A stretch of 12,442 bases of DNA. It comes from an uncultured Gammaproteobacteria bacterium. Its GTDB lineage: Bacteria > Pseudomonadota > Gammaproteobacteria > CAIUAS01. Positions within the stretch are counted from its first letter, which is position 1, and each line of letters begins with the position of its first letter. The notes below the pieces were generated by a model that did no database searches, had not been told where the DNA came from, and saw only the letters and a program-made list of their open reading frames with translations. Of this stretch, positions 7,134 to 12,442 are shown in pieces. The stretch is taken from contig CAIUAS010000032.1 in NCBI GenBank assembly GCA_903897205.1, forward strand, positions 1 through 12,442, written 5' to 3'. The translations under genes were made by a program, and so were the position numbers.

Positions 7134-8630
7134 ATGCGATGCACTGTAAAACATACAGAGATAATAAAGCAAAAAAACGATTGTTTTATTGTAGGAATTT
7201 TTACCGATAAACAATTATCAGAGGCGGCGCAAATCATTGATGCCCATACTAAAGGCTATATACGTCGGCTTTTTCAATCAAATGATTTGACAGGTGAAAT
7301 CGGCGAAGCGTTGTTGTTGCATGATGTGGCAAATTTACCTAGCAAGCGTTTGTTAATCGTGGGTTGCGGTGCGCAAGCTGAATTTAATGAAACGGCTTTT
7401 CGAAAGGTTATTCATAAAGCCATCAGTGTGTTAAAAACGACTGGCGCGAAGGAAGCTTGTTGTTATTTAACGGACCTAAAAGTGAAGGATAGGGCGGTTG
7501 ATTGGAATATACGACAAGCTGTTCAAGTAAGTTATGAGGCTACTTATGAGTTTAATCAATTTAAAAGTAAGCCTAAAACTCGAGTCATGAGTCTGGGGCA
7601 ATTGACATGGAACGTGGCTAATAAAGCTAATTTATCAGCTGCTCAGCGCGCGTTGCAAGAAGGTTTGGCTATTGCTGAAGGGGTAATCCTCGCTAAAGAT
7701 TTGGGTAATATGCCGGCAAATCGTTGTACGCCGAGTTTTCTGGCTAAACAAGCGCAAACATTAGGGAAAGAATATAAAACAGTGGCAGTAGATGTTTTAG
7801 AAGAAAGTAATATGCGCCAATTAGGAATGGGGGCTTTGTTGGCTGTTGCGCAAGGCAGTGAGGAGCCTGCCAAATTAATTATTGTGCATTATCGAGGCAA
7901 GGTGAAGAAAGGTAAGTCTCCGGTAGTTTTAGTAGGTAAAGGTGTTACTTTTGATTCGGGAGGCATTTCCTTAAAACCTTCTGCGGGCATGGATGAAATG
8001 AAATATGATATGTGTGGCGCGGCTAGTATTTTAGGAGCAATTAAGGTGGCCGCTGAATTAGCATTGCCTATTGAGGTGGTTGGGATATTGCCGGCGACTG
8101 AAAATATGCCTGACGGTAAAGCGGTAAAGCCAGGTGACATTGTTACCACAATGTCAGGCCAAACAGTTGAGATTTTAAATACCGATGCCGAGGGGCGCCT
8201 TATTTTATGTGATGCATTAACTTATGCTGAGCGTTTTAAGCCAGCGGCAGTCATTGATGTCGCTACCTTAACGGGGGCGGTTATCGTTGCTTTAGGTTCA
8301 GTAGCCAGTGGCATGATGTCGAATAATGAAATATTAGCCCAAGCTGTTCAGCAAGCGGCGCAAGAAAGTTGGGATCGGGTGTGGTCTTTGCCTTTATGGG
8401 ATGACTATCAAGAACTGATTAATGGCCCTTTTGCAGATATGGTCAATGTGGGGCAGGGTAATGAGGCTAAATGTATTGCTGCCGGCTGTTTTTTGGCGCG
8501 TTTTGCTGAAAAATATCCGTGGGTGCACTTGGATATTGCGGGAACAGCTTGGAAAAGCGGTAAAGAAAAAACTGCTAGCGGCCGGCCTGTGCCCTTGTTG
8601 GTGCAGTTTTTAATAAATTTTTGCTCTTAA
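7134..8630 (+). CDS. pepA: Cytosolic leucyl aminopeptidase (peptidase family M17)
   Basis: This is a two-metal hexameric aminopeptidase that removes N-terminal residues, especially leucine, from peptides. In E. coli, PepA also binds DNA in Xer recombination and carAB control. The 498-residue product matches the family length (E. coli 503). The N-terminal regulatory domain covers about 1-165 and the catalytic domain the rest. The metal ligands Lys269, Asp274 (VGKGVTFDSGG), Asp292 (MKYDMCGAA), Asp351 and Glu353 (NTDAEGRL) and the catalytic Lys281 and Arg355 are all present, each one position before the E. coli numbering. ATG 7134 is used because AGGAG precedes it; an in-frame TTG at 7101 has no such site. 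holC and valS, which follow pepA in many gammaproteobacteria, are absent here. No clear terminator follows. Confidence 0.98.
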   Translation: MRCTVKHTEIIKQKNDCFIVGIFTDKQLSEAAQIIDAHTKGYIRRLFQSNDLTGEIGEALLLHDVANLPSKRLLIVGCGAQAEFNETAFRKVIHKAISVLKTTGAKEACCYLTDLKVKDRAVDWNIRQAVQVSYEATYEFNQFKSKPKTRVMSLGQLTWNVANKANLSAAQRALQEGLAIAEGVILAKDLGNMPANRCTPSFLAKQAQTLGKEYKTVAVDVLEESNMRQLGMGALLAVAQGSEEPAKLIIVHYRGKVKKGKSPVVLVGKGVTFDSGGISLKPSAGMDEMKYDMCGAASILGAIKVAAELALPIEVVGILPATENMPDGKAVKPGDIVTTMSGQTVEILNTDAEGRLILCDALTYAERFKPAAVIDVATLTGAVIVALGSVASGMMSNNEILAQAVQQAAQESWDRVWSLPLWDDYQELINGPFADMVNVGQGNEAKCIAAGCFLARFAEKYPWVHLDIAGTAWKSGKEKTASGRPVPLLVQFLINFCS

Positions 8631-8640
8631 GTGGTGTGTG

Positions 8641-8673
8641 CTTAAGGAAACCTTAAGCTTCATGTGCTAATAT
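8641..8673 (+). promoter_or_regulatory. PmrA-type box and extended -10 promoter, first copy
   Basis: CTTAAG (8641-8646), GAAAC, CTTAAG (8652-8657) is a tandem half-site with 5-base spacing, matching the known PmrA box form YTTAAK-N5-YTTAAK. Ten bases later comes TAATAT (8668-8673), preceded by TGTGC, an extended -10 without a good -35, as usual for an activated promoter. A second copy with the same spacing precedes the next gene (9875-9907). Predicted transcription starts near 8680, about 80 bases before the ATG. Confidence 0.65.
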
Positions 8674-8759
8674 TTGTTTAATGAGCTTATGGTGTGGTTA
8701 CATTTAGTCGCCCCATCGGCTTTATTAACATAATAATATTAGCAGTAGAGGAGAATGAT

Positions 8760-9770
8760 ATGGCCGCTGAATTATCTTTGCAAAACATAAAACAATTGGT
8801 TAGCGAATTTGAAGAAATCGTTAATGGTTTAAGCTTGAACCCCTATAGTGAAACTGCTAAGCGCACAGCAGAGGGTATTAATGTGCTGCAAGTTAAAGAA
8901 ATTATACTGCAAATGCAGATGATTTTTGGTTTTTTAATCGCTAAGCGAGCAGAATTAGCAAAATTAATAGAAGAATATAAAATAGACCAGGCGCGTTCGG
9001 AATCTTCTAATGAGAATATTGAAGAAGTTGTTAATGCTGTGTCAGCCGATAAATCAGTGGGTGTTGCGGAACTTATCGCAAATCTTCGTAAACAACTGGA
9101 AGAATTAGATAAGCATATTGATGCTTTAGGTGATATGTTGAAGCAATTACAAGCACAACAAGTACAATTGCAAAACCAGCAAGCAAGTTTGCAACAGCAA
9201 ATTCAAGCACAGCAAGCGCTTTTGCAGCAAACACAATTTGCTATTGCTCAGGCAATACCTGCTCAAATTGCCATTACTCCAGCAAATGTTTCGACGGCAC
9301 CTGTTAATAATCCAACAACACAGGTAAGTACAGTTGCTACTGTTACTCCTGTAGTGCAACCACAAGTTCAAGTAGTCAATAATCAGGTACAAGTTGCTTC
9401 AGATAGGCAGCCAGAACAACAAGGTCTGGCACAACAACATAACGATGGCCAACGTATGTATGAATTGTTAATGCAAAAAATAAATGAAAATATATACAAA
9501 CAAGAAAAATTAGCGGAAAAAATAGTCATGTACTCTGTGCTATTTGATTCAAGTAACAAGATTAAAGCTGGAATTACAAGCGATTTGGTAGCGCTGGCTC
9601 AGCATGGATGTGCTTCTGTCGTTAATTGGACACCGAAATCACCTTACGATTTATGTTATGGTTTACAGGCTTTATTTCAAAAGAGCGGTACAGCATTTTA
9701 CGTGCGTAATGGTAAACAGCAGGATGAACAATACGATAATGTTTTTTCTCCTTCTAATAAGAAGTTTTAA
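8760..9770 (+). CDS. Coiled-coil, glutamine-rich protein; candidate secreted effector
   Basis: The function is not recognised. ATG 8760 follows AGAGGAG (8747-8753) at ideal spacing; an earlier in-frame GTG (8694) lies without a ribosome site inside the leader. The 336-residue protein has an alpha-helical N-terminal part (1-78, ending LIEEYK), a coiled coil about 100-165 that becomes almost pure Gln/Ala/Leu (from 129), a flexible Thr/Val/Pro/Gln linker about 168-225, and a helical C-terminal domain about 228-320 with a polar tail ending SPSNKKF. There is no signal peptide or membrane segment. Residues 104-134 align without gaps to residues 117-147 of the protein encoded at 9991-11328, and both share LIA...IEEYK, so they are diverged paralogues. 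The PmrA-type promoter and coiled-coil make-up suggest a Dot/Icm effector. A structural or phage-derived protein is the alternative. Confidence 0.8.
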   Translation: MAAELSLQNIKQLVSEFEEIVNGLSLNPYSETAKRTAEGINVLQVKEIILQMQMIFGFLIAKRAELAKLIEEYKIDQARSESSNENIEEVVNAVSADKSVGVAELIANLRKQLEELDKHIDALGDMLKQLQAQQVQLQNQQASLQQQIQAQQALLQQTQFAIAQAIPAQIAITPANVSTAPVNNPTTQVSTVATVTPVVQPQVQVVNNQVQVASDRQPEQQGLAQQHNDGQRMYELLMQKINENIYKQEKLAEKIVMYSVLFDSSNKIKAGITSDLVALAQHGCASVVNWTPKSPYDLCYGLQALFQKSGTAFYVRNGKQQDEQYDNVFSPSNKKF

Positions 9771-9787
9771 TGACTTAATGTTAACCC

Positions 9788-9820
9788 AAAAAAGGCGACG
9801 ACTAGTCGCCTTTTTTATTT
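9788..9820 (+). terminator. Rho-independent terminator of the first coiled-coil gene
   Basis: AAAAAAGGCGAC (9788-9799) pairs perfectly with GTCGCCTTTTTT (9805-9816) around GACTA, followed by ATTT. The GC core of six pairs plus the T-run makes a strong terminator 17 bases after the stop. Its flanking A-run would also allow function on the other strand. It separates the two paralogous genes into independent transcripts. Confidence 0.9.
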
Positions 9821-9874
9821 GTCTATGCGATCAGCATTTAGAATTGTTAAAAAACTGGCTATATAAGTCTTGTG

Positions 9875-9907
9875 TTTAAGGAAGCTTTAAGATTCATGTG
9901 CTACTAT
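9875..9907 (+). promoter_or_regulatory. PmrA-type box and extended -10 promoter, second copy
   Basis: TTTAAG (9875-9880), GAAGC, TTTAAG (9886-9891) is followed ten bases later by TACTAT (9902-9907) with TGTGC before it. Spacing and the linking bases (TTCATGTGCTA) are the same as in the copy at 8641-8673, while the half-sites have drifted from CTTAAG to TTTAAG in parallel. That keeps the direct-repeat form but breaks the perfect palindrome seen in copy one, which supports reading it as a tandem PmrA-like site rather than a hairpin. Confidence 0.65.
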
Positions 9908-9990
9908 TTTAATTGTTGAGGTTACGACATTAATATTATTTAATGCAGTAGGCTCTATTAACTAACCTTTAATTAAATATTGAGCTAATT

Positions 9991-11328
9991 ATGCCAAACA
10001 CTATCGCAAAATCTCAGTTAAACCAGTTGATGACCGCCACACAGGCGGATTTAAATGATGTAAAAGCGCCCTTTAATATTAATGAAGAGCAATCTGTTGT
10101 GGCGCGCGTTAATCCAAATGGCGTCGCAGCTAAACTAGTAGCTGCGATTAAAACCTTGCTTGCACAAGAAGATTATTTACGATTAATTCAATTAATACAA
10201 ACCCTGATAGCGAGCAAACAGGAGCGGTTGCGGCAATTTATAGAAGAATACAAGCTTCAGGAAAAAGCTAATGCGGCTGGTTATAGTTCGGAATTAGTAA
10301 ATCAGCCAAGCGTCATTGTGCAAAGCCCAACATTGATGGAATTAATAAAACGGTTTGAAGAGGATATTAAAGAAATCGAAGCGGCCATTGAGGGTTTGCT
10401 TGCCGCATTAACGGCCATGCAAGCTCAACAGAAAGTAGTGGTTGGTAATAAAATAGAATTGACACAAAAAATTCAGCAAACTCAGCAACAGTCTATCGTG
10501 TTAAAGCAACAGATAAATAATATTTCGGAAATTACGAGCCTTCCCTATAATCCAGAGTATTTGCAAGATTATCTGTTTCGCAATCCTGAGCTTGCTGCAG
10601 AACGGCCAGACTTGGTGGCTTATGTTAACAGTGTTCAGCCTGCCGCTGAGCTACCTTATATGGCACCAGTAATGCCTGGAATTGAACAGCCTAGTGCGCC
10701 ACCCTTATATCCTATTGAAGATGGCGCATTTATAAATGCCAGCGCGCCTTATTTCGATATTGATGCTAATGATGCGGAAGGTAACCAACTACTGTATCCT
10801 TCTTCAGTGTACCCTGGCTACGTTACGCCAAGTGCGCCTTCAATGCTCGACGATAATAGTGATAATTTGGATTTCAAAGAAATAGATCAACATCTGGCTA
10901 TGTACATGCAAGTTGAAAATGAAAGAAAAGTACAAGAGCAAGCCATGAAGCACCAGTTGCATCAAGTTACCATGGAATGTCAATTATACCAGTCGCAGTT
11001 TGAGTTGGCTGAGCAGCAAAATGGGTTTTTAGGGAAAAATATTTTAATGGTTGAGGAGTTGACCGATAGTCTGCACTTAATGAAAAAAGCATTCATTCAG
11101 GTCAGGCAGTTCAGTCCTGTGAATGTTCCAAATAAAGATCAGTATACTGAGTCAAAACAGCCATATGACTACAATGCCTATCTATATAATTATCTACGAT
11201 TAAGAGATGCGCTAACGCCATTTGTTAATAGCTTATCGATTGTGCCGGTCCCTGCTCCTAGAAGTGAACAAGAAGATGAAGCTGAGGAGCAACGTAAGAA
11301 GAATGGCAATAATACTCCTAGGTTATAA
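9991..11328 (+). CDS. Coiled-coil protein with PSAP/PPxY motifs; candidate secreted effector
   Basis: The function is not recognised. This 445-residue paralogue of the preceding protein shares LIA...IEEYK (72-88) and the helical stretch 117-147 ending QAQQ. Helices and coiled coil occupy about 45-180. A proline- and tyrosine-rich, probably disordered segment (184-285) contains PSAPPLY (234-240), in which a PSAP and a PPxY motif overlap, and a second PSAP (280-283). A second coiled coil covers about 294-345, followed by a helical part to about 418. The tail SEQEDEAEEQ (425-434) ends NTPRL, like the glutamate-rich C-terminal signals known for Dot/Icm substrates. There is no signal peptide. ATG 9991 has only a weak ribosome site (TGAG, 9981-9984). 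It has its own PmrA-type promoter and terminator. A secreted protein acting on host trafficking is my inference. Confidence 0.8.
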   Translation: MPNTIAKSQLNQLMTATQADLNDVKAPFNINEEQSVVARVNPNGVAAKLVAAIKTLLAQEDYLRLIQLIQTLIASKQERLRQFIEEYKLQEKANAAGYSSELVNQPSVIVQSPTLMELIKRFEEDIKEIEAAIEGLLAALTAMQAQQKVVVGNKIELTQKIQQTQQQSIVLKQQINNISEITSLPYNPEYLQDYLFRNPELAAERPDLVAYVNSVQPAAELPYMAPVMPGIEQPSAPPLYPIEDGAFINASAPYFDIDANDAEGNQLLYPSSVYPGYVTPSAPSMLDDNSDNLDFKEIDQHLAMYMQVENERKVQEQAMKHQLHQVTMECQLYQSQFELAEQQNGFLGKNILMVEELTDSLHLMKKAFIQVRQFSPVNVPNKDQYTESKQPYDYNAYLYNYLRLRDALTPFVNSLSIVPVPAPRSEQEDEAEEQRKKNGNNTPRL

Positions 11329-11354
11329 AAAATAGCGTTTATCATTTACTTCAT

Positions 11355-11385
11355 AAAGGCGGAATAAAACCGCCTTTAATTTTTT
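11355..11385 (+). terminator. Rho-independent terminator of the second coiled-coil gene
   Basis: AAAGGCGG (11355-11362) pairs with CCGCCTTT (11370-11377) around AATAAAA and is followed by AATTTTTT. It lies 26 bases after the stop. It ends only three or four bases before the ATG of the phosphotransferase gene, leaving no room for a leader between them. Confidence 0.88.
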
Positions 11386-11388
11386 AAT

Positions 11389-12333
11389 ATGGAATTAATA
11401 AAAACAATTTGTGATTTATACCAATTAGGCCCATTAAAAACTGTCCCTGTTGTTATTAGTGCAGGTAGGGTTTGGCGTGTTCAAACTGAGCAAGGTTGTT
11501 ATGCTGTTAAACAGCTGGCTGCTAATTCTGTGGGTTTAAACAATTTTTTACAAGGCGATAAAATAGCAAATGCTTTTGCTAATAAAATGTTTTCGGTATG
11601 TACGGCTTTGGCATATAAAGATAAAAAAATATGCGAAATAAATAATAATAAATTCGCCGTATTTAAATGGCGTTTTGGTTGTATATTGTCTGCGGGAGCA
11701 GTAACTTCAGCTTACGCTTATTCAATTGGGCGTTTATTGGCAGATTTGCATATAACGAATATCACTTTGCCCGAGGTAACTATATCTCGCTGGCAAAACT
11801 ATCAGTTGAATGATTGGCAAGAATTTAAGCGGTTTATTAAATGTAAAAAAAATACAAATTTAATTCATTATTTAACGGCTAAATTAAATTTATGGGCGGA
11901 AAAATATTTTACTGCTAAAGCAAACTTAACAAATTTTTCAGTAATAAGTCATGGGGATCTTACACAAGCTAATGTTGTTTTGAATAAACATTTACTAAGC
12001 ATTATCGATTGGGAAGCGGCGGGATATATTCATCCGCAAATTGAATTGGTGGGGGTTTTGTTAAATTGGAGTGGAATTAATTTTGGAAAATTAAAGCAAG
12101 AAAGTTTCACTAATATTATTAAGGGTTATCGAGCAGCGGGCGGTGAAATAAATATTAATGAAACGGTATTGTGGGCAAGTTTAGGGAGTTGGTTCGCTTG
12201 GTTAGATTTTAATGTACAGTTAATAATTTTTTCAAAAAAAAATACTGAATTAGAAGTGATTCACACTGTTAAAATATTAAGGCGTTTGACTGAACTATTT
12301 CCGCTTGTTTTAACTTGGTTAGAAAATAACTAA
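11389..12333 (+). CDS. APH-family phosphotransferase (kinase-like), substrate unknown
   Basis: The 314-residue protein has the aminoglycoside/choline-kinase fold. Lys41 in CYAVKQL fits the ATP-binding lysine. SHGDLTQANVV carries the catalytic loop (His188, Asp190, Asn195), and SIIDWEAAGY supplies the metal-binding Asp207 with Glu209. The C-terminal half is helical and Trp-rich, as in choline-, homoserine- or thiamine-kinase-like members. The family phosphorylates small-molecule hydroxyl groups, and members are often mis-named antibiotic-resistance genes; nothing here shows resistance. ATG 11389 has no Shine-Dalgarno sequence and directly follows the upstream terminator, yet the N-terminus looks natural and the next in-frame Met is residue 67. 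Expression may depend on read-through or on a leaderless transcript. Confidence 0.88.
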   Translation: MELIKTICDLYQLGPLKTVPVVISAGRVWRVQTEQGCYAVKQLAANSVGLNNFLQGDKIANAFANKMFSVCTALAYKDKKICEINNNKFAVFKWRFGCILSAGAVTSAYAYSIGRLLADLHITNITLPEVTISRWQNYQLNDWQEFKRFIKCKKNTNLIHYLTAKLNLWAEKYFTAKANLTNFSVISHGDLTQANVVLNKHLLSIIDWEAAGYIHPQIELVGVLLNWSGINFGKLKQESFTNIIKGYRAAGGEININETVLWASLGSWFAWLDFNVQLIIFSKKNTELEVIHTVKILRRLTELFPLVLTWLENN

Positions 12334-12352
12334 AAATATTTTTGAAATCCCC

Positions 12353-12380
12353 TTGACAGGAAAGGCTGGGAGTATAGAAT
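12353..12380 (+). promoter_or_regulatory. Strong sigma70 promoter at the right edge
   Basis: A perfect -35 TTGACA (12353-12358) and TAGAAT (12375-12380) are 16 bases apart, followed by a GC-containing start region (GAGCTTCC). This is the best promoter match in the window and is of the strength seen before rRNA, tRNA or other stable RNA genes. Downstream, CCACAC (12425-12430) pairs with GTGTGG (12436-12441) in a small hairpin. The transcribed gene lies beyond the window. Confidence 0.7.
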
Positions 12381-12442
12381 GAGCTTCCTTTTTCGAGATA
12401 GCTGAAAGGCTGAAACGAAAGGGGCCACACTAAGGGTGTGGA

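Noticed and set aside
8640..8658. Perfect palindrome GCTTAAGG-AAA-CCTTAAGC as the pepA terminator
   Set aside because: No T-run follows it, and the second copy at 9875-9891 keeps the direct-repeat half-sites but not the palindrome. A regulatory site fits better.
8694..8759. Start of the first coiled-coil gene at GTG 8694
   Set aside because: It lies about 15 bases after the predicted transcription start without a ribosome site. ATG 8760 has a strong one.
9147..9392. Antisense Leu/Cys-rich open frame opposite the first coiled-coil gene
   Set aside because: It is the mirror of Gln/Val-rich codons on the plus strand and has no start signals.
12421..12442. tRNA, tmRNA or RNase P RNA start at the right edge
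   Set aside because: Only a 6-bp hairpin is visible and the sequence does not match the known 5' ends of these RNAs that I could compare. The window stops too soon to decide.

Overview
The window is AT-rich bacterial DNA. The backbone lptF-lptG (minus strand) divergent from pepA (plus strand) is a typical gammaproteobacterial arrangement. Around it lie accessory and decaying genes: broken genes on the left, a lipase cassette preceded by a fragment that looks like a type VI secretion Hcp protein, and two tandem coiled-coil proteins that read like secreted effectors. The two coiled-coil genes share an upstream element of the form YTTAAG-N5-YTTAAG, which matches the PmrA box. In Legionella and Coxiella, PmrA controls many Dot/Icm effector genes. 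Together with base composition and pseudogenes this suggests a host-associated member of the Legionellales, perhaps a Coxiella/Rickettsiella-like lineage. The taxonomic call is inference.

Layout. Bases 1-344 hold no convincing gene but contain a nested inverted repeat. A SAM-dependent methyltransferase gene (345-753) is frameshifted and cut short, and is followed by an unrecognised ORF (about 750-1061) carrying a near-perfect 36-bp palindrome. A small minus-strand hypothetical gene (1224-1556) has its own terminator and an upstream palindrome. Bases 1611-2050 are mostly debris. From 2051 a strong Shine-Dalgarno sequence leads into an Hcp-like fragment (2065-2198). It is followed directly by a lipoprotein gene (2200-2790) and a GHSLGG lipase gene (2790-3857), a layout that resembles T6SS lipase effector/immunity pairs.

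The minus-strand unit lptF-lptG-eamA (7009 down to 3918) encodes the two membrane subunits of the LPS-export ABC transporter plus an EamA/DMT permease interrupted by one in-frame TGA. pepA (7134-8630) is an intact leucyl aminopeptidase with all metal and catalytic residues. Two related coiled-coil genes follow (8760-9770 and 9991-11328), each with its own PmrA-type promoter and its own terminator. The second protein contains an overlapping PSAP/PPxY motif, a second PSAP motif, and a glutamate-rich C-terminus. An APH-fold phosphotransferase (11389-12333) starts only a few bases after the preceding terminator. The window ends in a strong sigma70-type promoter (12353-12380) that probably drives a gene or stable RNA beyond the right edge.

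How the parts may work together: lptFG and pepA are housekeeping. The coiled-coil pair is best explained as a duplicated, co-regulated effector locus inserted after pepA. The 2051-3857 cassette looks like an orphan antibacterial or host-directed lipase with a periplasmic lipoprotein partner. Functions of the coiled-coil proteins, the lipase target and the kinase substrate cannot be read from the sequence.
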